A stretch of 64,000 nucleotides of DNA, from NCBI GenBank assembly GCA_964213355.1, contig CAXOVY010000032.1:1-64000 (forward strand). Reading direction: 5' to 3'. The notes beneath the pieces are model-generated. The model did no database searches, was not told the origin of the DNA, and saw only the letters and a program-made list of their open reading frames with translations. Each line of letters starts with the position of its first letter. Position 1 is the first letter of the stretch. The position numbers and the translations under genes were made by a program. Positions 53,195 through 61,924 of this stretch are shown here, piece after piece. Origin of the DNA: JBAXAM01 sp964213355. Lineage in GTDB: Bacteria > Pseudomonadota > Gammaproteobacteria > UBA9339.

Positions 53195-53954
53195 ATGGGT
53201 ATCGAAAAGCACAAATTCCCTTTTCCGCCGAGCACTGCTTTGAAGAAATTTATGTCAAAGCTTCTCGGTCATCTCGGTTCTACTCGGCAATCAAGATGGG
53301 TGTTGGAAGGAATAGTGAAAGACCTCAAAAAGAAAGGTCGAAATGCGGAAGCTACTGAGGTCTCAAAGATTATAAAAAAAATAACAAAACACGAAAGAGC
53401 CCTAGTAGAAAAAAAGAAGCAGCTGCTTGCTGAGCATTACGAACTAAAACTCAAGGAATTAGATGAGTTGTTAAAGCAAATAGAATTATCCGAAAAGAAA
53501 ACAAAAGAGTTTATAAAAGAATTCGCAAAGTTTTTTAAAGAATTTAATGATCCAGTGTTGAAAGAAAAACTTGATCATCTGGCAGAGCTTTACGATAAAC
53601 GTAACCAGATATTGGCAGAGATTACCGAGTGCAAAAAAGAAATCGAACAATGCCAAGATAAGATTAAGCAAAATGAGGTACTAATTGACGCAAATATTCA
53701 GGCAGGTAATGAAAAAGTTTGCATTATAGATAAGAAGAAGGAAGATTTGGTATCTGATTTTGTACCCGAGATTGAAGCTCAGTTTAAACTCTTCTTAGAA
53801 GAAAGCGGTATAACTATTTCATTATCAGATAATCTAATTAGCAAACTCTTAATCGAATATGTCGATAGCCATCATGATTTTAAGATGGGTGATAAGGAAT
53901 GGAATGATGATTTTGTACGATTCTGTGTTACAAGTATTATGCCTTTGCTTATAA
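53195..53954 (+). pseudogene. Coiled-coil protein of unknown function, 3' end cut by the IS3-type element
   Basis: The ATG at 53195 has a very good ribosome binding site. About 253 residues are native: a basic start, a long coiled coil (about 65-170, with repeats like LKLKELDELLKQIELSEKKT) and a C-terminal helical part (LISKLLIEYVDSHHDF). The frame then runs into the insertion sequence, which supplies the last residues DPEI and a stop at 53971. The 3' end is therefore lost. The product would be 258 residues. I recognise no family. Lys/Glu-rich coiled coils are frequent among effectors, but that is not evidence of secretion here. Confidence 0.65.
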
Positions 53955-54029
53955 TGGACCCCGAAATTTAGACCACTAGTTAAGGAATAAAAGTAAGATA
54001 TAATCCTCCCTAAATTTTTGGAGGAATAG

Positions 54030-54320
54030 ATGGGAGATATAAAGAAGAAACGTGATGCTAAAGAAAAGGCTTTTATTGCTATAGAGGCAATAAAAGGTGA
54101 GCTGACTGCTGCTCAGATATCATCAAAATATGGCGTTAATGCTGGCCAAATAAGCACTTGGAAAAAACAATTGTTAGATGGAGCTATTGATATCTTTTCC
54201 GGCAAACATGTTAAAAGGGATAAGAGTAATGATGCCCTAGTTGATGATCTTTATAAGCAAATAGGCCAGCTTTCAGTAGAAAGAGACTGGTTGAAAAAAA
54301 AATCTAATTTGTTCAGTTGA
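54030..54320 (+). CDS. IS3-family transposase OrfA
   Basis: The 96-residue DNA-binding subunit has the helix-turn-helix ELTAAQISSKYGVNAGQIST and a leucine-zipper-like helix (DDLYKQIGQLSVERDWLKKK). A run of nine A residues at 54294-54302 near its end is a possible slippage site. A single -1 slip there meets a TAA at once, and the orfB frame is +1 relative to orfA. The normal family -1 frameshift would therefore not produce OrfAB here. Confidence 0.9.
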   Translation: MGDIKKKRDAKEKAFIAIEAIKGELTAAQISSKYGVNAGQISTWKKQLLDGAIDIFSGKHVKRDKSNDALVDDLYKQIGQLSVERDWLKKKSNLFS

Positions 54321-55137
54321 GTATAGAGGTGGTCTTGTTGATTTTAACGTTGATCCGCTAATCGTTAGACAACAGGGTGAATTGTTGGAAGTTAATATAT
54401 CGAGCTTGTATTACAGACCCAAAACGGTGGGCGGTAAAACGATATTGCTGATGAATTTAATCGATGAAGAGTTTACTCGTCACCCATTTTATGGAACGCG
54501 CAGAATGACGGCTTATTTGCGCCATTTGGGACATGAGATAAATCGTAAGAGGATTCAAAGCTTATATAGATTGATGGGATTGGAGGCTAATTACCCAAAA
54601 CCAAATTTAAGCAAAAAACATCCTGAGCATAAGATTTATCCCTATTTATTAGAGGATGTAAAGATTGATCGAGTTAACCAAGTGTGGAGCACGGATATTA
54701 CGTATATCCGCCTAAAAGAAGGCTTTGCTTACTTGATAGCAATTATAGATTGGCGCAGTCGTTATGTATTAGACTGGCAATTAAGTACTACACTGGAAGC
54801 TGATTTTTGTATTGAAGCCTTAGCGCGTGCATTAGAACAAGGCCAATGTGAAATTTTTAACACTGATCAGGGTTCGCAGTTTACAGCTATTGATTTTGTA
54901 AGTTTATTGCTCAATAGAGGGATTCAAGTCAGTATGGATGGCAAGGGACGAGCGTTGGATAATGTGTTCGTTGAGAGGCTCTGGCGAAGCTTAAAATACG
55001 AATTAATTTATCAAATGGAATATAGGTCAGTACGTGAAGCTAAAAAAGGTATCGGCGAATATTTTTTGTTTTATAATGATGAGCGCTTTCACCAATCATT
55101 AAATTACAAAACACCCAGCGAAGTATATTTTTCGTAG
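54295..55137 (+). CDS. IS3-family transposase OrfB (DDE integrase)
   Basis: OrfB supplies the catalytic integrase domain. The frame is open from 54295, although the first usual start codon is a TTG at 54382. Homology continues upstream of that (SVEYRGGLVDFNVDPLIVRQ), so the true product probably begins within or is fused to OrfA. The catalytic triad is visible in VWSTDITYIRL, FNTDQGSQFT and VFVERLWRSLKYE. The C-terminal YNDERFHQSLNYKTPSEVYF is typical. The coding region has no internal stop. Expression depends on how the frame change is solved. Confidence 0.88.
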   Translation, partial: KKNLICSVEYRGGLVDFNVDPLIVRQQGELLEVNISSLYYRPKTVGGKTILLMNLIDEEFTRHPFYGTRRMTAYLRHLGHEINRKRIQSLYRLMGLEANYPKPNLSKKHPEHKIYPYLLEDVKIDRVNQVWSTDITYIRLKEGFAYLIAIIDWRSRYVLDWQLSTTLEADFCIEALARALEQGQCEIFNTDQGSQFTAIDFVSLLLNRGIQVSMDGKGRALDNVFVERLWRSLKYELIYQMEYRSVREAKKGIGEYFLFYNDERFHQSLNYKTPSEVYFS

Positions 55138-55156
55138 ATTTGGGGGGTTTTTAAGG

Positions 55157-55305
55157 TCGCCTTCGGCGATTGATTTAAGCTGGGCTCTGCCCAGACCCGG
55201 GATATTTGAAGATGTGATTCAAACAAACCGGGGACTTATAAGGATTAGGGCAACCGAAGTTGCCCTGAATCACATCGCGGTCATCGGCGTCCCCGCCTGT
55301 ACCGC
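55157..55305 (+). ncRNA. Structured RNA-like module behind orfB of the IS3-type element
   Basis: Hairpins TCGCC-TTC-GGCGA (55157-55169) and CTGGGC-TCT-GCCCAG (55180-55194) are followed by ACCCGGGATATTT. A perfect 10-bp stem comes next (GATGTGATTC 55211-55220 with GAATCACATC 55267-55276), enclosing an 8-bp hairpin with CGAA loop (55247-55266). Directly next to it, GCGGT (55277-55281) and ACCGC (55301-55305) close the 19-nt block CATCGGCGTCCCCGCCTGT. GGGGAC at 55230-55235 is complementary to GTCCCC at 55289-55294, so a pseudoknot is possible. The plan is the same as in the IS21-type element at 3170-3284. Confidence 0.6.
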
Positions 55306-55398
55306 AGATGAATATTAACACTAACAGGTGAGGTTTTGTATCTTGAATTTATTTCTAGATTTATTGTAAAAATGGTCTAGACAATGGGTCCACCATAG

Positions 55399-55896
55399 CT
55401 GCCATATGAACAAAGAGAGACATTTGAGGAAAAGTTGGATGAATTTTTACAGGAGCAATTGTTGTTACATAGAGAACAAGCACATGAATTAGGCAGAAAC
55501 TTAGACGCATTAAAGGAAGAGAAAGAAGAGCTTGAAGAGAAGCTTAAGCAAAATAACGATAATTTGACAAAAGAAAACCAAAATATTAGAGAAAAAATTA
55601 AAGGACTAGAAGCAGAAATAGAACCACTTCAAAAGGAATTGGAGGAGGTAGGGCAAGAGATTAAAGAATTTGAAAGAACAGAAGAACTAACTGAACATGC
55701 TGATTTGGAAGCTTCAGTTGGTACAATCCAAACAACGAGTGCGAACCTAACTGAAAAAGTATCAAATATTTCCCGCGAATCAACTGAAGTAACTAACTTT
55801 GAAAAAAACTTAGATTTTACCGATGAAGTTAAAAAAATTGGACAGATGCAGAAAATTGGTAGCGATAAGAGGCTACGGGATCCCCATCCTAATTGA
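55399..55896 (+). pseudogene. Coiled-coil gene remnant behind the IS3-type element
   Basis: The frame is open from 55399, seven bases beyond the element, with no ATG near the beginning (the first alternative start is a TTG at 55435, giving 153 residues). The translation is a long coiled coil (LKEEKEELEEKLKQNNDNL and similar), then a Ser/Thr-rich tail. It looks like the 3' end of a larger gene. The upstream coiled-coil gene at 53195 is in a different relative frame and lacks a matching target duplication, so the two may come from one gene rearranged by the element or from two neighbours. Confidence 0.55.
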
Positions 55897-56068
55897 CAGG
55901 TACTGCAAGGGCTCGGATAATTACTCATGTCAAATTTATTCCATGTAGCTTGTCGCGTGACAAAGCAATGGAGACTGGTTTAGAATTGATTGGCTGATAC
56001 GATTTTTATGTTAAAAAACTACACATCTATTTGCGAAGATAAACGCAGATGGCTAAGGAAGTTAATCC
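55897..56068. other. Intergenic region with a dispersed repeat fragment
   Basis: The segment 55948-55975 (AGCTTGTCGCG...ACAAAGCAATGG) resembles 6090-6114 (GGCTTGCCGCGGAAACAAAGCAATGG). No gene is visible. The PEP-carboxylase-like gene begins at 56069 behind an AAGGAAG-type site. Confidence 0.4.
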
Positions 56069-58921
56069 ATGCAAAAACCAGAGCAACTATATAGTGAATT
56101 GTTAGACCAGCTGAGCCTTTACAAAAAAAATAATTCTCCTTTTTCTAATCCAGTTCAATTATTATCTTTGGATATTTTTAAGAGGCTGCAGCAAGATCAA
56201 ATTTCAGTGCAGCAGTTGGGTGAATTGGTGCAATTGTTGTGTGTGCAAGGGTTGCATGCAAAAACTAAACAGCTGCAAAATTATATTGGTGAGTTAGATT
56301 TTGCTAAGAACGTTGCTATTATAAAAAAACTTATTCACCAAATGGCGGATAACTTGCCTTTTGCCAAGTTCGCTGCGCAAATTGAAAAAGCTATATTTGG
56401 TGTGGTTATTACCGCGCATCCGACATTTTCTATTTCAGAAGACTTGGCAAAGATGTTGGCGCAAATGATCTTATCGTCCCATGAGCTAACCGAGGCAAAT
56501 CATAATATTTCTCATCAACCAGACAAGCAGATTATGCTGGATTATGAGCACAAAGCATCGCTGCAGGTAATTGAAAATATTCAAGCAGTTTTGCATGAAG
56601 TTTATACTTGTATTTTTGCGATAGCACAGCGGCGCTATCCTAAGCGGTGGCATAAATTAACCCCATCTTTGATAACAATTGCCAGTTGGGTTGGTTATGA
56701 TTTGGATGGTAGGGTGGATATTACTTGGTGCGATACTTTGTACGTGCGTATAGAATCGGCAGTTTTGCAATTGAATCGATATATTGAGCAGTGTGAGCAA
56801 GTTTTGGAAGACTTTAAGAATGAGGCCAAATACAGGAGTACTTTCAAAAGAATCTATACACAATTATCCACTACGCGTGATACGCTAGCCAATGAAATGC
56901 TATTGGTAGCTGAGTATATAAAAAACCCAGGCAATCTTGATTTGTTGCTGCAATTGAAATTAAGCAATGATAAAAATAATAGGCTGATAGAGTTATCCGC
57001 TTTGGTAGAGCAAATTAATCGAGTTTGCAAAAAAACAAAAAGCCAGAAGATTTTACCCAAGATTTTTATGCTGCGTGCTGAAATGATGAACTATGGTTTG
57101 GGTATGGCTCATGTTCATGTGCGTATTAATGCGGTATCGTGTCACAACGCTATTCATGAAAAAATTCATATAGAGCGATTGCCGGAAAATGCTGCGGAGC
57201 AGCAGTACTACACGGAAGCTTTAAATAAGCTGTTTGCTCAAGTAACCCCAGTGATCACTAATTTAGGCAACATCATTCAAGAACAAACTTCAGTAAAACG
57301 TTTGTTTATGGTGTTAGTATATATTTTAAAATACATTGATGTTACGCCAATTCGGTTTTTGATTGCTGAAGTGGAAAATGCCTGCAGCGTGTTAATTGTG
57401 CTTTATTACGCTAAACTATTTGGTGTCGAAGATAAAATTGATATTTCGCCACTATTTGAGACAGAGCATGGAATACACCGCGGTGCAGATATTATAGAAA
57501 CGCTTTTAAATAACCCGACCTATTATGCTTATATTAAAGCACGCAAGAAGTTATGCATTCAAACGGGATTTTCCGATTCGGGTAGATATGTTGGCCAAGT
57601 GACTGCAACTTTAGCGCTAGAACGTTTGCGTATAAAAATCGCGCGCCTATTCACCAAATATAATTTAGATGATGTGCAGTTAATTATTTTTGATACGCAC
57701 GGAGAATCAATCGGTCGAGGTAGTAATCCTAAAAGCATCTGTTCGCGTATTGACTATATTCTTTCGCCGGTTAATCGCAATCTATTTAAAGAGTTAAATG
57801 TTTCGTTTACTCACGAAACTAGCTTTCAAGGTGGTGATGGCTATTTGTTTTTTAAAAATAAGGAATTAGCATTGGCAACCGTTACCCGTTTGTTGCAAAA
57901 CAATCTTCAGCAAAATTATAAAAAAGACAAAACTCCTGATCCGTTTTACGCCGACAGTGCCTACGCTTTTTCTTTTTTCTTTGCCATCAAAGAATTCCAT
58001 GAGCAGTTATTTAATGATCCAGATTATGCGGTGTTATTAAATATTTATCGCAGTAACATGCTATATGCAACCGGTTCGCGCGCAGGCAAAAGGCAGCACG
58101 AGTTAACTACTAAAATTGATTACAGTCATCCATCACAAATGCGTGCGATCCCACATAATGCTATTTTGCAGCAGCTTGGATTTTTGTTGAACACTGTTTC
58201 TGGCCTGGGGCAAATTGTGCAAAAAGATCCAGAAAAGTTTATTGCCATGTATAAAAAATCTAAGCGTTTTGCTAGTTTAATGTCCATGGTAGCGGCTGCT
58301 GATCAGCTTAGTAGTTTTGCCGTGCTTGATTCTTATGTGGAATTATTGAACTCGGAATATTGGTTACATATTGCCGAGGAAACCAGTGCATATAAAGAAA
58401 AAGAATATTTGTTAAAGTTAGCCGCTTTGCTAGAAACAGATCGACGCTTTGAGTCATTAAAGCGTGTTATCAGAAAAATTAAAATGGATAGAGTAAAATT
58501 TTATAGTATTTTCAAAAATATTTCTGATGAAATTAAAGGGCAAATTTTCCCTCCAAAGCATCGCAAGCATTTAGATTTATTGCATGCAATTAGACTAGCA
58601 CTAATGCAAAATATTTTCTTATCCATTACCCATTTGCCGCGTTTTGCCTCTAGTCCAAGTAATATGACACAACAGGATATTGCGGAGATGATTTTGCGTT
58701 TAGAAATTTCTCCAGTTTTAAATATTCTGCGTTCGACATTTCCAGTTAGCGTTACCTCTATATCTTATAAAGCATTTGGTGAAACTACGTATACGGCAGA
58801 CAGTTATAGTAAAGGTTACGTAATAGAGCATCAAAAGCTTTTCGATCCTATGGAAAAGACCTATGACTTGATCCGCCAGATTAGTACTGGTATCAGTTAT
58901 TTCAATGGCGCGATTGGTTGA
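56069..58921 (+). CDS. Divergent phosphoenolpyruvate carboxylase-like protein
   Basis: PEP carboxylase makes oxaloacetate from PEP and bicarbonate. The 950-residue protein keeps the overall plan: the catalytic-His block VITAHPTFS (His117), SWVGYDLDGRVDITW in place of the usual WMGGDRDGNP, GFSDSGRYVGQVTA (near 500) in place of GYSDSAKDAG, DTHGESIGRGSNP (near 541) in place of FHGRGGTVGRGG, and a C-terminal Gly. The Arg of HGRGG is replaced by Glu and the Lys of SDSAKDAG by Arg. Both contact substrate in the classical enzyme. Activity may therefore be changed or lost. The length is about 65 residues above E. coli Ppc. It stands alone. Confidence 0.75.
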   Translation: MQKPEQLYSELLDQLSLYKKNNSPFSNPVQLLSLDIFKRLQQDQISVQQLGELVQLLCVQGLHAKTKQLQNYIGELDFAKNVAIIKKLIHQMADNLPFAKFAAQIEKAIFGVVITAHPTFSISEDLAKMLAQMILSSHELTEANHNISHQPDKQIMLDYEHKASLQVIENIQAVLHEVYTCIFAIAQRRYPKRWHKLTPSLITIASWVGYDLDGRVDITWCDTLYVRIESAVLQLNRYIEQCEQVLEDFKNEAKYRSTFKRIYTQLSTTRDTLANEMLLVAEYIKNPGNLDLLLQLKLSNDKNNRLIELSALVEQINRVCKKTKSQKILPKIFMLRAEMMNYGLGMAHVHVRINAVSCHNAIHEKIHIERLPENAAEQQYYTEALNKLFAQVTPVITNLGNIIQEQTSVKRLFMVLVYILKYIDVTPIRFLIAEVENACSVLIVLYYAKLFGVEDKIDISPLFETEHGIHRGADIIETLLNNPTYYAYIKARKKLCIQTGFSDSGRYVGQVTATLALERLRIKIARLFTKYNLDDVQLIIFDTHGESIGRGSNPKSICSRIDYILSPVNRNLFKELNVSFTHETSFQGGDGYLFFKNKELALATVTRLLQNNLQQNYKKDKTPDPFYADSAYAFSFFFAIKEFHEQLFNDPDYAVLLNIYRSNMLYATGSRAGKRQHELTTKIDYSHPSQMRAIPHNAILQQLGFLLNTVSGLGQIVQKDPEKFIAMYKKSKRFASLMSMVAAADQLSSFAVLDSYVELLNSEYWLHIAEETSAYKEKEYLLKLAALLETDRRFESLKRVIRKIKMDRVKFYSIFKNISDEIKGQIFPPKHRKHLDLLHAIRLALMQNIFLSITHLPRFASSPSNMTQQDIAEMILRLEISPVLNILRSTFPVSVTSISYKAFGETTYTADSYSKGYVIEHQKLFDPMEKTYDLIRQISTGISYFNGAIG

Positions 58922-59739
58922 TTTTTAATGTTACTTTCAAAGCGTAAATTCAGGTCGTTGTATAAATAAATACTGATGATTAACTGTAGTGGTGTCCATA
59001 TTAATGTCATAGTTGTAAAAATGGAAAATATAGCAAGTGCAAAGACAGCTGTGATAGCGATGGATAATTTTAAGCAAATCCAATAAAACAATCCCATTAA
59101 AACAACGGTTGGTATAAAGACCAAAAGGGTGAGAAGTATTGCTACTATTAGTAAGTACCACATTCTAAATATATTTTTAATTCCAATAGATATTCTCAGC
59201 GCTTTTTTCATTGCGGGTAAAATCCCAGCATTTTTTAAGAGAACTTCCATGGAAAAAACTATAGAAAAGCAAAGAGTAGTAGGAATAAATATTAGGACAA
59301 ATATTGCTATTGTTAACGTTACAAAAGCTGAATTCATCGCAGGTAAAAAATTAGTTATTGTTTCCCTAAAAAAATATATTGCTACAATGAAGCTAGTCAT
59401 TGTGATAAATAAAATAGAGCTGAAAATAAATAAGCGTAAGATTTTTTTCGCATTATTCTTTAAGACTGTTCTATAGTTGGTACCTTGTTTTGTTAGGATG
59501 TCATAGACAAAGCATATTCCATAGCAAACACAAAAAATCCCAAAAAACGCAATTAAGGTGTTGCACCCAGATATCCACAGTTGGTCTGTTTTGTCCGAAA
59601 TTTTGTCCAAGATACGGCTGGCTATGTGTATGGTGCTTAGTACGGCAGATATTGGTAATAATGCTACAAAACTTTCTTTATAAGGTTTTATACTATTAAA
59701 AAATATACTCATGATAGATTGTGGTTTTGTAGGAAGCAT
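58897..59739 (-). CDS. Multi-helix membrane protein of unknown function
   Basis: The 280-residue protein has about six membrane helices (around residues 20-40, 55-80, 95-125, 135-160, 190-220 and 225-260). The sequence is hydrophobic throughout, with Asn/Lys connections. No domain is recognised with confidence. The architecture resembles uncharacterised integral membrane proteins of gammaproteobacteria. Its 3' end overlaps the convergent PEP-carboxylase-like gene by 25 bases. It is downstream of cysS in the opposite sense of the window but on the same strand as cysS, with about 100 bp to the end of that gene. Confidence 0.7.
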   Translation of the reverse strand: MLPTKPQSIMSIFFNSIKPYKESFVALLPISAVLSTIHIASRILDKISDKTDQLWISGCNTLIAFFGIFCVCYGICFVYDILTKQGTNYRTVLKNNAKKILRLFIFSSILFITMTSFIVAIYFFRETITNFLPAMNSAFVTLTIAIFVLIFIPTTLCFSIVFSMEVLLKNAGILPAMKKALRISIGIKNIFRMWYLLIVAILLTLLVFIPTVVLMGLFYWICLKLSIAITAVFALAIFSIFTTMTLIWTPLQLIISIYLYNDLNLRFESNIKNQPIAPLK

Positions 59740-59840
59740 ATATTTATCCTTATTTATTCGATTTTCTAATTATGGTGTTTTAAATATACCCCACAAAAAG
59801 CATTACTGCAAAAAAGTCAATATTTTATTGTTTTAGTTGT

Positions 59841-61235
59841 TTATTTTTGGTTTTTATCCTCAACCAACCAAGTTGTTCCATTTGCGGTATCTTCCAATGT
59901 AATTTTCATAGAAGTTAGTTTGTTGCGAATTCTATCCGCTTCAGCCCAATTTTTATTTTTGCGGGCAGCATTACGTGCGGTGATTAAAGCTTCAATTGCA
60001 CTCGCATCAATTCCGGTTTTTAAAAATTTCTCTGGGTCATCTTGCAAGATTCCAAGAACCCAGCCGAAGTGTTTTAACAATGTTCCATATTGCGCCGCTT
60101 CTGTTAATTGTTGAGCGCTACGCAATCTATTGATTTCGCGTGCTAGATCAAATAAAACTGCTAATGCTTCGGGAGTATTGAAATCATCATTCATGGCAGT
60201 GCGAAAACGCTGGTTGAATTGGTTTTCTGCGCCTAGGTCGTTTATGTTAGCAAGCGGTAAATCACGCAGTGTTATATAAAAGCGTCGTAGTGCAGCGTGA
60301 GCATTTTCTAAATTTTCTTCAGAAAAATTAATGGGGCTGCGGTAGTGACTTGCTACCACAAAATAACGCAAAATTTCTGGGCGATATTTTTTTAATACTT
60401 CTTTTAAGGTGAAAAAGTTTCCCAAAGATTTTGACATTTTTTCTTGATCAACTTGGACAAAACCCATATGCATCCAATAATTAACAAAACGGCAACCATT
60501 GGCCGCCTCAGATTGCGCTAATTCATTTTGGTGATGAGGAAATTGCAGATCGTTGCCGCCGCCGTGAATATCGAAATTTTCTCCTAGATATTTTTTTGAC
60601 ATCGCTGAACATTCGATGTGCCATCCTGGCCTGCCATTACCCCAAGGCGATGGCCAAAATGGTTCGTTTGGTTTAGCAGCTTTCCATAAGGCAAAATCAA
60701 GTGGGTCGCGTTTGCTTTCATTTGCTCCAACACGTATACCTGAGCGCAAACTATTTAGATCTTGGTGTGCTAGTTCGCCATAAGATTTAAATTTCGCCAC
60801 TTCGTAATAGACATCACCAGTGGTAGTTGTATAAGCAAAACCCTTATCAACCAAGGTTTGAATTAGATCTATAATTTGTTGGATATTGTCAGTTACGTGC
60901 GGTTCAAAGTCTGGCGGTATAATGCTTAAAGATTTTTCATCGGTGTGCATTGAAGCGATTACATTTGCAGTCAAAGTTTTATAATCAATGGTTAATTCTT
61001 GCGCGCGTTTGATAATTTTGTCATCAATATCCGTTATATTGCGGATATAAGTTACTTGATACCCAATACTGCGTAAGTAACGTACAACAACATCAAACCA
61101 AATAAACAGCCGGCCATGGCCAATATGGCAATCATCGTAAACAGTAAGACCACAGACATAGAGACCGATTTTAGGTGCAGCAATAGGCCTGAATAGTTCT
61201 TTTTTCTTGGAAAAAGTATTATAAATGTGTAGCAT
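59841..61235 (-). CDS. cysS: Cysteinyl-tRNA synthetase
   Basis: CysRS charges tRNA-Cys. The 464-residue class I enzyme has the HIGH motif in VYDDCHIGHGRLF (near residue 37), the KMSKS motif in EKMSKSLGNFFTL (near 265) and zinc ligands in YVCGLTVY (Cys28), WHIECSAMS (near 208) and the His in FPHHQNELAQ. The length is normal. It is divergent from the phosphoribosyltransferase gene at 61271, with 35 bp between them. Confidence 0.97.
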   Translation of the reverse strand: MLHIYNTFSKKKELFRPIAAPKIGLYVCGLTVYDDCHIGHGRLFIWFDVVVRYLRSIGYQVTYIRNITDIDDKIIKRAQELTIDYKTLTANVIASMHTDEKSLSIIPPDFEPHVTDNIQQIIDLIQTLVDKGFAYTTTTGDVYYEVAKFKSYGELAHQDLNSLRSGIRVGANESKRDPLDFALWKAAKPNEPFWPSPWGNGRPGWHIECSAMSKKYLGENFDIHGGGNDLQFPHHQNELAQSEAANGCRFVNYWMHMGFVQVDQEKMSKSLGNFFTLKEVLKKYRPEILRYFVVASHYRSPINFSEENLENAHAALRRFYITLRDLPLANINDLGAENQFNQRFRTAMNDDFNTPEALAVLFDLAREINRLRSAQQLTEAAQYGTLLKHFGWVLGILQDDPEKFLKTGIDASAIEALITARNAARKNKNWAEADRIRNKLTSMKITLEDTANGTTWLVEDKNQK

Positions 61236-61270
61236 GATAAAGAGTATTATATATCAAAACTAATAAAAAC

Positions 61271-61924
61271 ATGAATAGAGCAGAAATTATTTTACAAGAT
61301 CGAAAAGAAGCGGGTCGGAAGTTGGCTGAAGTGCTTAGTAATTACATGGTAGAAAAGCCAATTATACTAGGTATGCCACGTGGTGGCGTAGTAGTTGCAT
61401 ACGAGATTTCCAAAGCACTTAAAGCGCCGCTTGATGTTATTGTAACGCGTAAAATTGGGGCACCTTCGCAACCGGAATATGCAATTGGGGCAATTGCTCC
61501 GGGAGATATCCGGGTTTTTAATGTAGAGGCAATTTCTTCACTTGGTCTTGATAATACCGAAATAAAAGCTATAGTTGAGTATGAAGAAAAGGAAATGGAG
61601 CGCAGAATTAAGCTTTATCGAAGTAATAAACCGTCCCTCAATCTCAAGGATAAAGTAGTGATTATTGTTGATGATGGTGTAGCAACTGGTCAGACAGCAA
61701 TGGTTGCGATTCGGTCGGTGCGCAAGATGCAGCCACGAAAAATTGTATTTGCCTGCGGTGTTTGTGCGCGTGATGCCGCAGCAATGCTTGAGCAAGAGGC
61801 CGATAAAGTAATTTGTTTGAGTTTGCCTGCGGTGTTTTATGCGGTTGGTCAGTGGTATCTTGACTTTGCGCAAACCACAGATGCAGAAGTGCTACAGCTA
61901 CTAAAATCAGCAGAGTCGATATAG
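61271..61924 (+). CDS. Phosphoribosyltransferase family protein (COG1926-like)
   Basis: The 217-residue protein has the type I PRTase fold, with the PRPP-binding loop VIIVDDGVATGQTAM near residue 127 and an N-terminal ILGMPRGGVVVAYEISKAL that is typical of the uncharacterised group. The natural substrate is unknown. A single frame overlaps the next gene, hemW, by one base, so the two are probably co-transcribed. Confidence 0.88.
   Translation: MNRAEIILQDRKEAGRKLAEVLSNYMVEKPIILGMPRGGVVVAYEISKALKAPLDVIVTRKIGAPSQPEYAIGAIAPGDIRVFNVEAISSLGLDNTEIKAIVEYEEKEMERRIKLYRSNKPSLNLKDKVVIIVDDGVATGQTAMVAIRSVRKMQPRKIVFACGVCARDAAAMLEQEADKVICLSLPAVFYAVGQWYLDFAQTTDAEVLQLLKSAESI

Larger units (their letters stand above)
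53955..55392 (+). mobile_element. IS3-family insertion sequence
   Basis: The element is 1438 bp, with imperfect inverted ends TGGACCCCGAAATTTAGACC (left) and TGGACCCATTGTCTAGACC (right, complement). It carries orfA (helix-turn-helix) and orfB (DDE integrase) in different frames. No target duplication is visible: the left flank ends TTATAA and the right flank begins CCATAG. The 255 bp behind orfB are long for this family and contain a structured RNA-like module also found in the IS21-type element. The missing target duplication suggests a rearrangement or deletion next to the element. Confidence 0.9.
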
